Part shown: positions 44,490-59,200 of the stretch, piece after piece | Numbering within the stretch: the stretch's first letter is position 1 | Layout of the letters: every line of letters begins with the position of its first letter | Source of the DNA: Flaccisagitta enflata | Lineage: Eukaryota; Chaetognatha; Sagittoidea; Aphragmophora | Assembly: GCA_965153355.1 (NCBI GenBank) | Contig: OZ231128.1 | Location: 2,418,001-2,482,000, forward strand | Reading direction: 5' to 3' | DNA length: 64,000 nt | Notes under the pieces: generated by a model | The model's input: only the letters and a program-made list of their open reading frames with translations | Told to the model about the DNA's origin: nothing | Databases searched by the model: none | Made by a program: the position numbers and the translations under genes

Positions 44490-44791
44490 TGTCAAGACGA
44501 GGAATGTTTCCATTCCCAGCCTTGAGTAAGTGACCGGTTTAATTCTGTCTCTCTGGCTAGAAATAAGAATCATATTCTGTCTTGCCAAGCTAAGAATTAA
44601 TGGGAGGGGGGGTAGGTGAGACGTAAGAGACCAAAATCCTTTTCAGTCCTTCTACCGTTCTGATTTGCCTTAGGAAAGTAGCCCTTAAGAAGGGAAAATG
44701 GGAGGAGGAGGAAAAGGTTATTATTCCTAATGATCCTTGAGTTCTGATCAATAAAGGAATAATGACCATTCTGCTCTCATATTCCTCGACA
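44490..44791 (-). repeat. 5' LTR, complete
   Basis: 302 bp with ends TGTC...GACA; the first 19 bases and last 14 form an imperfect inverted repeat (CGAGGAAT and ATTCCTCG). The first 277 bp equal the other LTR. As the upstream LTR on the minus strand it should carry the element's promoter. Confidence 0.85.
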
Positions 44792-44812
44792 GTGTGTGTG
44801 TCTGTTATATCA

Positions 44813-45386
44813 TTTTTGGGCAGTGGCCCCAAAGGGGACGAAGTCCTGTAGAATACAGGGGACTTTCATTCGTTCGTCCATCCGTCCGTCCATTTGTTTG
44901 TCCCCCCCCCAGGCCCTCTCAGGCCTGAAATCTGCACTCTCAGGCCTAAAATCTGCCCTCTCAGGCCTTGAATCTGTCCTCTAAGGCCTTAAATTTGCCC
45001 TTTCAGACCTAAAACCTGTCCTCTCAGGCCTTAAATCTGCCCTCTCAGGCCTGATATCTGCCCTCTCAGATTCAAGGCCTGAGAGGGCAGATTTCAGGCC
45101 TGAGAGGGCAGATTTCAGGCCTGAGAGGGCAGATTTAAGGCCTGAGAGGGCCTGGGGGGTGTATGGACGGATGGACGGACGGATGGACGGACGGACGGAT
45201 GGATGGACGGACAGACGGACGGACAGATGGATGGATGGAGGACGGATGGATGGACAGATGGACGGACAGACAGACAGACAGACAGACAGAAAGACAGGCA
45301 GACAGACAGACAAACGGACGGACGGACGATCAAACGAAAGTCCCCTGTATTCTACAGGACTTTGTTCCCTTCAGGGCCGCTGCCCT
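44813..45386. mobile_element. FB-family fold-back element, nearly palindromic over 570 bp
   Basis: Left arm TTTTTGGGCAGTGGCCCC, AAGTCCTGTAGAATACAGGG, GGACTTTC; right arm the inverse, with AGTCCCCTGTATTCTACAGG and GGGCCGCTGCCCT. Inner arms are GGCCTGAGAGGGCAGATTT units, inverted about a centre near 45066. The right arm also holds a GGACGGAT array. It lies 21 bp from the retrotransposon LTR. The FB outer motif GGGTATCGCTGACCATG follows at 45426. Confidence 0.82.
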
Positions 45387-45624
45387 GCCTCTCATTCCGA
45401 TTTACAACCATGCAAGGCAGGGCAATGGGTATCGCTGACCATGTATTGCCCTTGGGCAATATATTTGCGGATCTTGATATAGAGATCCCGCCTATTTAGT
45501 TTCATGAAGATCTTGATGTAAGAAGTACAAAGCCATACTGTGGAAAGACAACCCTGCAGGATAATGATCTCCATGCAAACCAAGCTCTTGATGTATAATG
45601 AAGCCGCGGTCTTGTTCTTTAGTA

Positions 45625-45677
<53 letters not shown>

Positions 45678-46544
45678 ATGCGTCAGTCAGTCAGTCAATC
45701 ATTATACTGGGATGTTTCTCTAACAACTTTTCTGGAGGGTTAAATCTAAGCTCCTCTCGTTTCAACAACTCACCAACCATTCTTTTCATCTCTATTTCTT
45801 AGCTAATGTGTAATTTGGATTTGTACTTTAAGTTGTTCTTTTGTTCTTTTGTCCCAAAGCTACACTTTGTGTGAATAAATCGATTATTAAAAAAAAAAGA
45901 ATCTAACACAATTGTCTTATGTTTTCAGAGGCTCCTATAGTTCTAGTTCTAGTTTCGCCGGGCCAACTATAAGAAATTTGTCCACACCCTGTTACACTGG
46001 TTTTGCACTCACACACAAGGATGTTTCTAACTATGGAATGATTAAGTGCTATTTATATTGTGCATGATCTAAAAAAACAAACTAACTCACCCATAGTAAG
46101 ATTTATCCCTTAGATCTTATCAAAAACTGATGTCACAAAGTGTGGACATATGTCTTATTGTTGGCCCGAGGATCCCCAAATCATACCTGAAATAAAGGGC
46201 CTATGGTTAATGGGTTAAAAAAATCCCTGATGGTAGTGACTTGTATGAGTTGGTATATTTGTGCATAATAAAAGAAGAAGGAGAAAGAAAGGTAGTGATA
46301 GAAGTTGCCATTGTTTCTTAAAATGAGGTATATGAAAGCGCATTTTGTGGAGAAGTGGTTTGGAAAAGGCCTATTGCAATTCTCTTGGTTTTTAATTCAT
46401 GTGGTGTAGTGTGGTGTGAATCGTTATTCTACACATTTTCAGATTTGCTTAATCATTTTGAACACTTTTATGGTGAAGATCATGACGTCAAAGCCTTGAA
46501 TAAGATCAATAGAACTGAGACAACGACAAAAAGACAATTAGATA
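45387..46544. other. Unassigned sequence with a GA microsatellite
   Basis: A GA run lies at 45628-45674. The rest is AT-rich without a supported gene or repeat. Confidence 0.4.
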
Positions 46545-47153
46545 ATAGTCGCAAAAGCGTTAGATGGTCAGCAGTACCCGTGCCCTGCTTAAGTTGAGGG
46601 AGGGAGAAGGGCAGCAACCCCAAAAGGGTCTATGCCCTATGATTTTATACATATGGGGGAATTTTCTCCTTCACTTTGTAGCAATTGAGATTTAGGCCTT
46701 TATGCTGGAATTTGGGCCTTCAGACTGTGATCGAGGCCTCCAGGCTGGGATTGGGGGCTCAAGGCTGTGATTTGAGCCTTGAGGCTAGAATTTAGGCATT
46801 GAGGCTGAGATTTGAGTCTCAGGGCTAGGATTTCAGCTTCAAGGATTGGATTTGACCCCGGACGCCAGGATTCAGGCATTGAGTCTGAGATTTGGGCCTC
46901 ATGGCTGGGATTTAAGCCTCAAGAGTGGGATTTGGCTTTCGAGGTTGGGATTAGGGCTTCAAAGGAGGGATTTGGACCTCAAGGCTGGGATTTGGGCCTC
47001 AAGACTGGGATTTGGGCCTCAAGACTGGGATTTGAGTTGGGAAGGGGGGGGGTGGACAGAGGAGAAGAAGGAGAAGAAGGAGAAGAAGAAGAAGGAGAAA
47101 ATTCCCCATATGTGTGAAAGCATAGGACATTGACCTTTTTGGGGCCGCTGCCC
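46545..47153. mobile_element. FB-family fold-back element with 20-bp minisatellite
   Basis: Outer motif AATAGTCGCAAAAGCGTTAG (46545), then arms AGGGCAGCAACCCCAAAAGG (46608) and its inverse CCTTTTTGGGGCCGCTGCCC (to 47153), with paired GGGGGAATTTTCTCC and GGAGAAAATTCCCC. The core is about 18 copies of a unit near GCTGGGATTTGGGCCTCAAG. Confidence 0.82.
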
Positions 47154-47389
47154 AAAAATCTGTCCACAAGTCATCAGTATGGTTCTTTGTTGTTGACATT
47201 TGATGGCCTAAGACAGCCTCTTGATGTCTTGGACAAAAGCCTGAGCAGAAGTTCATGATTTCTACGTTGATATGCTTTTTGATCACTTTATCACATTTGC
47301 GAAAAAAGGTCTTTGTTCAGGCATCAACGAGAATGACTTTTGTCTAACACTTGTCATAAGGTGAAGAGGCGTTTGAAGGAACAAAAGAG

Positions 47390-47998
47390 AAGTGATAGTT
47401 GCAAAAGCGTTAGATGTCAGCGGTACCCAATGCCCCTATTTGAATGTATGTGGATGTGTGATGGTGAGAGGGGCAGCGGCCCCGAAGGGGCCGATGACCT
47501 TTGCTGCTTTGAAATAATGAAAGTAAGATTTACCGAATAACTATGACTGGCTAACAAACAAAAGTGCAATAATGGATCAAGACTGGGATTTGAGCCTCAA
47601 GACTGGGATTTGAGCCTCGAGGCTGGAATTTGGGCCTTGCAGCTGGGATATGGTCCTTGGGGCTCGGATTTCAGCTTCAAGACTGGGATTTGCGCCTCGA
47701 GACTGATTCAGGCAACTGAGGGCATATTTGAAGGCTTGAGGGCAGAATTAAGGCTTGGAGAGCAGATTTGAGGTTTGGAGGGCAAATTTGAGCTTTGGAG
47801 GGCTGATTTGATGCTTGGAGGGCTAGTTGAAGGTGGGGGGGCTGATTTGAAGCTTGGAAGGCTGATTTGAGGGCTGGGATGGGCAAATTTGAGGCCTTAA
47901 TGGCCAATGGGGGGGATGGAAGGACAAAAGGACGGACGAACATCTGGAAATCCCCCCCTGTGTTCTACAGGACATCGGCCCTTTGGGGCCGCTGCCCA
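47390..47998. mobile_element. FB-family fold-back element, third complete copy
   Basis: Outer motif AGTTGCAAAAGCGTTAG (47398), left arm GGGGCAGCGGCCCCGAAGGG (47470), right arm CATCGGCCCTTTGGGGCC then GCTGCCC (47973-47997). The core has GACTGGGATTTGAGCCTC units and a second unit near GGAGGGCAGATTTGAGGCT. Confidence 0.82.
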
Positions 47999-48502
47999 AA
48001 AAGCGACAAAGAAAGACAAAGACGCCGTGTTGAGAGGAAAAGTAGCTGCAGGTTTGAGTGTATTCAAATGTTAACACGAAGGAGATAGAAAGTGATGCAC
48101 TCATCATACATTATGTCTATCTTCACACTTATGATTTCATCCCGTTCAAGAGAAGGGAAGTGCTACTTGTGACAATCACATTTTTAACGGGCCACTCGGT
48201 TGCTTGCTACGTTCATTCGCTTGCATCACCCACTCCGCTCACTCACTCACTCCACTCCCTCACTCCACTCACTTGCTCCGCAGCACTATGCTTCTCTACG
48301 CTCGCTTCGCTTGCTCGCTCTGTTCTCGGTGGGAATTCATGCTGAAAAAGCGCGAACACGCAAACAATTGAGATTTGTGTCAGTAGAAACACACCCAATG
48401 TCCGCCTAGACATATTCTGCGAGTGGCCGAATATGCGGCAGGATAGTCGCATAGGGTTGAGGAGAGGCAGTGCTGCAGTGATGCAAAAACCGCTTGCAAT
48501 TT

Positions 48503-49049
48503 AACAAGGCCAACACCTATAAGTCGCGTGCGAGACTTACATAATTACTTAATCATATAACCACATAACCTAAGTGACTTCCATTGAAGTTAATTGACTA
48601 AAGATAACTTAAAATGACTTAAAATGACTTAAAAATGACTTAAAATGACTTAAAATTACTTAGAATGACTAAATTGACTTAAAATGACTAAAATGACTTG
48701 AGTGACTAAAATGACTTAAATACACCTAAATTGACTCAAAATGACTTTGAATGATTTAAATTGACCAAAAATGACGTAAATTGACTTTAACTGATCTAAA
48801 TTGACTAAAATTGACCTAAAATCACGAAAAAAAACTGAAATAAATAAAGTGACGCAAATGACAAAAATTGACTTAAAACAACCTAAAATGACTTAAAATG
48901 ATCTTATTTGACTAAAAATGAACTAATTGACTAGAAATTAGTTAGTAGGAATAAAACGAATAAAAAAAGTAAAATGTGACCAACCGACCGACCAACCGAC
49001 CGATGGACGGACAAAGCGGAGTGTAGAGTCGAGTGCACGCAACTAAAAA
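48503..49049 (+). repeat. Family A copy with AATGACTTAA core, complete
   Basis: AACAAGGCCAACACCTATA, AGTCGCGTGCGAGACTTAC, about 35 diverged decamers, AAAAAAGTAAAATGTGACC, GACCGACC core, GACAAAGCGGAGTGTAG, and the end hairpin GAGTGCACGCAACTAAAAA. The preceding 500 bp (47999-48502) hold CACTC/CGCTT-rich sequence at 48190-48330 and no gene. Confidence 0.85.
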
Positions 49050-49787
49050 TGTTACAGATGGAAGAACCTACCAACCGACCGACCAGCATGGCAAGGTGTA
49101 GAGTCACACTCTATGTCATCTATGTCACCAATGGCAGGACTGGGTGCCGACCAACAGATGGAAGAACTGACCAACCAACAGCAAATGAACAGACTGGCCA
49201 ACAGACAGACAAATGTACACATGTACACATGGATCACATGCACAGGACCGAAATTTTTCCTTTTTAAATGCGTCATCGCATCTGTATAAGAGGATCTGTC
49301 CATCGGTCTATTGCTCTTTGGACACTCAATTCTGATTTATACGGAGTATGTAGACCGTCGTGCACAGGTTTATCATGGTTGTCCAAATAGATTAAAGAAA
49401 TCAAGATCATCTCGTGATATATCTAGTCTGAAACACTGTTGAACTGTGAGTGGCTTCTGCATTACCGTCCCTTCACAACTGTCTGCGATTGGGATACCGT
49501 GTATCTCGTTTTTTTTACCATGTATATGGAGAAATTTTTACGTCCCTTCCATTTTCACAACATTTAATGGCATAAGTAAAGTAGTAGAATTGAGCTTCCA
49601 CTCCACAAAAGTTAGTTGTGGACCAAATATCATTTACCATTTTGAATTTTATCTGCTTGGGTAAATGAGCAGAGAAACTACCATGCAAGCGAGTAGAGAA
49701 CAACCTGCCAGCCATTAACATAGCCATAATCGGGTCCTGCTTAGACGCCAAAGAAGATTGACTATTATATTCAAGTGTTTGTAGTAG
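49050..49787. other. Unassigned sequence with short GACC/CCAAC tracts
   Basis: 49060-49215 has family-A-like ACCAACCGACCGACC and GACAGACAAATG words but no clear ends. The remainder is unassigned. Confidence 0.4.
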
Positions 49788-50003
49788 AACAAGGCTGGAT
49801 ACATAGCTACCCCAGTCGCGTGCGGGTGGGCAGGGGCCATAATTGAGGTCAGCGGAGCATTTGGGCAGGAGCAGTAAGGCCAAAAACCCCAATAACGCCG
49901 AAAAATTAAAGTGTGACGGACGGACCAACGGACGGACGGTCCGACAGACAGACCGACGGACCGACAAAGCGGGGTGTAGAGTCGTGTAGCACGCGACTAA
50001 AAA
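49788..50003 (+). repeat. Family A copy, complete short form
   Basis: 216 bp closely matching 50364-50571: AACAAGGCTGGATACATAGC, CCCCAGTCGCGTGCGGGTGG, TTTGGGCAGGAGCAGTAAGG, GGACGGACC core, GACAAAGCGGGGTGTAGAG, GTGTAGCACGCGACTAAAAA. Confidence 0.9.
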
Positions 50004-50363
50004 AGCTTCTACCCCAATGATATTTATACAAACATATATATCTCTCTTGATTATAGATTTCATTAGGCTAACTTAACATTTCCCTGTATTGATATTGAAT
50101 ACCGCTTTATATGTTGTGATAGAAACAATTCATGAAATGTTATCTGTTTTGCATCTTTTGGTGAAAATCAGGAGCACATGAGAAACAATCAGACATTGCC
50201 AACAGATCTAAAACAGTCAGATAACTACAATTCATTAAAAATACGATCATTAGACCAATGTCGCGTGCGTTGGAAAGAAAGAAACACAGACAGGCAGACA
50301 GACAGACAGTCAGACAGACAGAGAAAGGGGGTATAGCATTGCTCCCAATCGGGTGTAACACAA

Positions 50364-50571
50364 AACAAGGCCGGATACACGGCTACCCCAGTCGCGTGCG
50401 GGTGGGCAGGGGCCATAATTGAGGTCAACGGAGCATTTGGGCAGGAGCAGTAAGGCCAAAAACCCCATTAACGCCAAAAAAGTAAAGTGTGACGGACGGA
50501 CGGACCGACGGACCGACGGACCGACGGACGGACAAAGCGGGATGTAGAGTCGCGTAGCACGCCACTAAAAA
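50364..50571 (+). repeat. Family A copy, complete short form
   Basis: 208 bp: AACAAGGCCGGATACACGGC through a GGACGGACCGACGG core to GCGTAGCACGCCACTAAAAA. It lies 360 bp from the copy at 49788 and differs from it mainly in the core repeat number. Confidence 0.9.
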
Positions 50572-50697
50572 TTGTGGAGAGCTAAATCTCATGGTTTCCA
50601 ATTGGGCATTTCAAGAAAAGAAGGTAATATAGTGTATCACAAGGCCCCCAATTGGGGATAATGTGTTGGTGCATCTCTAAGCCAAGAATTCTGGGCA

Positions 50698-50701
<4 letters not shown>

Positions 50702-50792
<91 letters not shown>
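50702..50792. repeat. CT microsatellite
   Basis: About 45 CT units with a single G substitution. Confidence 0.99.
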
Positions 50793-50794
<2 letters not shown>

Positions 50795-50844
50795 TCTTTT
50801 TCTACTCTCTTTCCTTTTTCTCTTTCCTTTTTTCCTTTCTCACT

Positions 50845-51502
<658 letters not shown>

Positions 51503-51701
51503 CTGGCAGATATCAAACAGGTAAAAAAATATTTCAAGGTTATTCTAAAATGAATTGAAAGTTATATCTTAAATTCCTACCAATAAAGGCGGCTAATCGC
51601 CGACCAGAAAAAAGTCGTAAGTGGGAGTTTTTGCATGTTCTTCTGGGAGTGCATCTCATACTGTGTGCTTATTCTTTCTCTCAGTCTTCCTCTATTTTTG
51701 A

Positions 51702-52003
<302 letters not shown>

Positions 52004-52645
52004 TGTAATAACATAATATGAAACAAAAATTACAAAAAAAATAAAAATGTTTAGAAAAAAAAACTTTTTTCTTGATCATGCCATTTAAAAAAAAATTATC
52101 TAGTTCTAAAGCAAAACTTAAAACCTTTTTTTGTGTCCTGAGTTAATGTATTTTCTGTTTTTAACATCATTATCTTAAAATAATGGAAAAATGATCATAG
52201 TTTGGTTTTGATGCTTTGAAAATTTTTGACCACAGTTTGTGACATGAGCCTTGAACATGAAGTTAGTAGTGTTTATAAGTCGAGTGCTATACTATTCTAC
52301 ACCCTAACACGTTTTTTTTTTTTTTTTTTGCAAACAATAAAAGAACTTGAAGAATGAATTTGCTTCTGTTATGAGCATAATTCTGTTGTTAGCTGGTCCA
52401 ATAGAGTAAGGTTCCACTGCAGTTTAGTTTCAATGTTTTGAAAATGTTGGTCAACAGTTTGTGACATAAGCTTTCACAATTAAAGAACTTTCTCCTTCTC
52501 CTTGTGGTTAGGATTTGGGTCTAAGGGCTGATATTGATGGTTTTAGGTCTTAGGGCTAGGATTTGGGATTGAGGTTAGGATTTGTGCCATGAGGCAGGGA
52601 CATGGGCTTGGAAGCTGAGATACAGGCAAGATAGAGAAGTAGTAG

Positions 52646-54265
<1,620 letters not shown>

Positions 54266-54584
54266 TTTTAGTCGCGGACACGCAACTCTACACCTTGCCG
54301 TGTCAGTCGGTCCATCGGTCGGTCCGTCGGTATACCCCGTCCGCGACTGTATTGCCTGTATCCAGCCTTGTTTTCATCTCTTTTTAGTTGCGTGCTACGC
54401 GACTCTACACCCCACTTTGTCGGTCCGTCCGTCCGTCCGTCCGTCCGTTGGTCCGTCACACTTTACTTTTTTTGGGTTTTTGCGGTCTTTGGCCTCACTG
54501 CTCCTGCCCAAGTGACCAAGTGTCCTCAAATACAGCCCCTGCCCACCCACACGCGACTGGGGTAGTTGTGTATCCAGCCTTGTT
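54266..54584 (-). repeat. Two adjacent family A copies, reverse orientation
   Basis: 54266-54369 is a short copy (TTTTTAGTCGCGGACACGC, GTCGGTCCATCGG core, GTATCCAGCCTTG). 54381-54584 is complete: TTTTTAGTTGCGTGCTACGC, GTCCGTCC core, GTTTTTGCGGTCTTTGGCC, GCTCCTGCCCAAGTGACC, ending GTGTATCCAGCCTTGTT. Confidence 0.82.
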
Positions 54585-56245
54585 CTGCTAAATTTACACT
54601 CATAGCCACCAAAAGACATATCAAATCATAGAAAAATTGGTGACTAAAATGAAGCCCTTTAAATTTGCAAGCTGTTTTTGCAAACCGCATCTAACTCAAT
54701 GCATTTAGAAATAATTCAAAAAACAGTGAAATGATCTCAATTAAAATTTATGTAGAGATGGCACAACAAAATTGAAGTATTTCAAGTTGAATAACTTTCA
54801 AAAGCATTGAGCAAGAGGGTTGCGGTTTGCGTGATCTCTTGCAAATTTGAAGAGCTTTAATTATCTCACCAATTTTTTGATAGTGGCTGATTCTAACCTG
54901 AGATATACATGCAAACATGCCAAAAGATTCTTTTTTCCAAGATAGTAAGAGGCTTTGTCCATCTGGCGGTTGGTCCGTCACATCGGTCTGTCCGTGGTGA
55001 TTAAGTTAAAAGGTGCGAAAAAGAGCAACTTCAATTCTTTGTGTATATGTGTGAGCGTGGGGTGGGCGAGGGTATGGATGGGGGTTGTATGCCCCTGCCA
55101 AATGGTCCGTAACGATATTGTGACTGTGCGTCACATGTTCCTTTAGAAGCAACACCTCTCCAAAAGCCACACTTGTTTTTAAGGTAAAGGATTTGGAATA
55201 GAGTAGCTGAACAGACTGACAGACTGAGTTTTGATGAACTCACAAATAGGCAAATTGGCGAGATGGTTTCAACCATACTTAAAAGAACTTTTACATAAAT
55301 TTTGGCCTCACTCATGCGACTCTATAACCCGCTGAGTATGTTGGTAGGTCTGTCGTTCAGTGACACTAAGCTTTTCTGGTGTTTGTGGTCAGTTTTTGCA
55401 TTGCTGCTGGTAGAATATTTTCTTAGGGGTACAAGGTGTTTTTTTCCCAGTTTACGTCTGTGTCAAGAAATATTTTACCATTCCAACTGAAAAATGTTTC
55501 TGATAATATCTTCGTAGATCGTATTTGGGTCATTGCAATAGAATTTTCAAAAAAAATCGCCATTTTCTTGTAATTCTAGTGCAAAAAAGCGACTAATTGT
55601 TGCCCAAAATCGTGTAACAATTATGTAACACATAGAAGAAATAATATTTTAACCTCATGACAGCTTCATTAAGACCATATGAGATGTTAAACTATTTCTA
55701 TCGGCCTTTCAGAGAAAAATGAAAAAAAAATTTGGCGGATATATTCATTTTTCGCAAGAATACATCATTTCAAGTTCAAGCATCAACTGCAGCAAAATTG
55801 CATCAGCTGCCTTCTTTAATTGTGCCAGTTATTTATTTTTTTGGGGGGGTCCATTTAATAAGATGAAGCGTTTTTTTCAGTTGCTCTCCATAGGCGTATG
55901 CCTAAATAAGCAGAAACAACCATCAATTTCATTGACATTTGCGCAGATAAAGTTCAATTGCTGCTTTTCAGACCATCCCTATTTCGGATCTTTTAAGACA
56001 ACATGTTCCAATTCGTCACATGAGTAACTTTCCTGTCTTAAAAGATTGTTTGGCAGTCTACATCGGTTCTGGCTCTTCCTATGTCTTCATTTACGTTTTT
56101 TCTGCACTGTGAGAAGCATAGTCAAAAGTAATTAACTAACGGTATCACAGGAAACTATTTGGATAGATATCCCTATTTCAGATCTTTTAAGACACGCGAC
56201 CAAAAATCATCGCAAGTTACCTCATGAGTTTGGTACCTGTGATCT
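54585..56245. other. Mostly unassigned, with family A fragments
   Basis: 54950-55140 carries GGCTTTGTCCATCTGGCGG and GGTTGTATGCCCCTGCC with a GTGACTGTGCGTCAC end, a relative of the fragments near 33450 and 34250. The rest is AT-rich with no supported gene. Confidence 0.4.
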
Positions 56246-59200
56246 AGCAGACACTTGGACTCATCCGACACCTCCACTAAAATTTTCCTTCTTTTGGGGA
56301 TGGATCTAGCAGGCACCTCAGCAGACACCAAAAATAAGAGCCATGGGGATGAATCCAGCAGACACCCAGCAGACACCTACTACTAAGTTGGGGATGGATC
56401 CAGCAGACACCCAGCAGACACCAAATACTTAACGTTGTACTGACTATGAATGTCTAGCAGGCACCTTCTACTAATGTGGGGATTGGACCAGCAGACACCC
56501 AGCAGACACCTACTACTAAGTTGGGGATGGATCCAGCAGACACCCAGCAGACACCAAATACTTAACGTTGTACTGACTATGAATGTCTAGCAGGCACCTT
56601 CTACTAATGTGGGGATTGGACCAGCAGACACCCAGCAGACACCTACTACTAAGTTGGGGATGGATCCAGCAGACACCCAGCAGACACCAAATACTTAACG
56701 TTGTACTGACTATGAATGTCTAGCAGGCACCTTCTACTAATGTGGGGATTGGACCAGCAGACACCCAGCAGACACCTACTACTAAGTTGGGGATGGATCC
56801 AGCAGACACCCAGCAGACACCTAGTGCTTAGCGCTGTACTGACTCTATAAATGTCTAGCAGGCACCTTCTACTAATGTGGGGATTGGACCAGCAGACACC
56901 CAGCAGACACCTACTACTATGTTGGGGATGGATCCAGCAGACACCCATCAGACACCTAGTACTTAGCGCTGTACTGACTCTATAAATGTCTAGCAGGCAC
57001 CTTCTACTAATGTGGGGATTGTACCAGCAGACACCCAGCAGACACCTACTACTAAGTTGGGGATGGATCCAGCAGACACCCAGCAGACACCTACTACTAA
57101 GTTGGGGATGGATCCAGCAGACACCCAGCAGACACCAAATACTTAACGTTGTAATGACTATGAATGTCTAGCAGGCACCTTCTACTAAGTTGGGGATGGA
57201 CTCAGCAGACACCCAGCAGACACTTACTGCTAAGTTGGGGATGGGTCCAGCAGACACCCAGTAGACACCAAATACTTAAAGTTGTACTGACTATGAATGG
57301 TTAGCAGGCACCTTCTACTAATGTGGGGATTGGACCAGCAGACACCCAGCAGACACCTACTACTATGTTGGGGATGGATCCAGCAGACACCCATCAGACA
57401 CCTAGTACTTAGCGCTGTACTGACTCTATAAATGTCTAGCAGGCACCTTCTACTAATGTGGGGATTGTACCAGCAGACACCCAGCAGACACCTACTACTA
57501 AGTTGGGGATGGATCCAGCAGACACCCAGCAGACACCTATGACTAAGTTGGGGATAGATCCAGCAGACACCCAGCAGACACCAAATACTTAACGTTGTAA
57601 TGACTATGAATGTCTAGCAGGCACCTTCTACTAAGTTGGGGATGGACTCAGCAGACACCCAGCAGACACTTACTGCTAAGTTGGGGATGGGTCCAGCAGA
57701 CACCCAGTAGACACCAAATACTTAAAGTTGTACTGACTATGAATGGTTAGCAGGCACCTTCTACTAATGTGGGGATTGGACCAGCAGACACCCAGCAGAC
57801 ACCTACTACTATGTTGGGGATGGATCCAGCAGACACCTAGTGCTTAGTGCTGTACTGACTCTATAAATGGTTAGCAGGCACCTTCTACTAATGTGGGGAT
57901 TGGACCAGCAGACACCCAGCAGACACCTACTACTAAGTTGGGGATAGATCCAGCAGACACCCAGCAGACACCTACTACTAAGTTGGGGATGGATCCAGCA
58001 GACACCCAGCAGACACCAAATACTTAACGTTGTACTGACTATGAATGTCTAGCAGGCACCTTCTACTAATTTGGGGATGGACTCAGCAGACACCCAGCAG
58101 ACACTTACTGCTAAGTTGGGGATGGGTCCAGCAGACACCCAGCAGACACCAAATACTTAACGTTGTACTGACTATGAATGTCTAGCAGGCACCTTCTACT
58201 AATGTGGGGATTGGACCAGCAGACACCCAGCAGACACCTACTACTATGTTGGGGATGGATCCAGCAGACACCCATCAGACACCTAGTACATAGCGCTGTA
58301 CTGACTCTATAAATGTCTAGCAGGCACCTTCTACTAATGTGGGGATTGTACCAGCAGACACCCAGCAGACACCTACTACTAAGTTGGGGATGGATCCAGC
58401 AGACACCCAGCAGACAGCTACTACTAAGTTGGGGATGGATCCAGCAGACACCCAGCAGACACCTACTACTAAGTTGGGGATGGATCCAGCAGACACCCAG
58501 CAGACCCCAAATACTTAATGTTGTACTGACTATGAATGTCTAGCAGGCACCTTCTACTAAGTTGGGGATGGACTCAGCAGACACCCAGCAGACACCTACT
58601 ACTAATTTGGGGATGGGTCCAGCAGACACCCAGCAGACACCAAATACTTAACGTTGTACTGACTATGAATATCTAGCAGGCACCTTCTACTAATGTGGGG
58701 ATTGGACCAGCAGACACCCAGCAGACACCTACTACTAAGTTGGGGATGGATCCAGCAGACACCCAGCAGACACCTACTACTAAGTTGGGGATGGATCCAG
58801 CAGACATCCAGGAGACACCAAATACTTAACGTTGTACTGACTATGAATATCTAGCAGGCACCTTCTACTAATTTGGGGATGGGTCCAGCAGACACCCAGC
58901 AGACACCTACTACTAATTTGGGGATGGGTCCAGCAGACACCCAGCAGACACCAAATACTTAACGTTGTACTGACTATGAATGTCTAGCAGGCACCTTCTA
59001 CTAAAGTGGGGATTGGACCAGCAGACACCCAGCAGACACCTACTACTAAGTTGGGGATGGATCCAGCAGACACCCAGCAGACACCTACTACTAAGTTGGG
59101 GATGGATCCAGCAGACACCCAGCAGACACCAAGTACTTAACGTTGTACTGACTATGAATATCTAGCAGGCACCTTCAACTAATTTGGGGATGGGTCCAGC

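Larger units (their letters stand above)
36562..44791 (-). mobile_element. Ty3/gypsy-like LTR retrotransposon with internal deletion
   Basis: Minus-strand order: 5' LTR (44490-44791), primer-binding site, about 1.6 kb leader, ORF1 with RING finger, Gag ORF, zinc-finger segment, UGA-CUA stop, protease and start of reverse transcriptase, then a partial 3' LTR (36562-36838). Full LTR ends read TGTC...GACA. GTGT follows at 44792-44795 and precedes at 36558-36561, a possible 4-bp target duplication, though both flanks are GT-rich. The remainder of RT, RNase H and integrase is missing. RT and protease motifs place it with Ty3-like elements; exact clade unknown. Confidence 0.85.

Noticed and set aside
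45115-45499. ORFs with Thr-Asp-Gly-Arg or Pro-Ser-Val repeats
   Set aside because: Products of the GGACGGAT array in a fold-back element.
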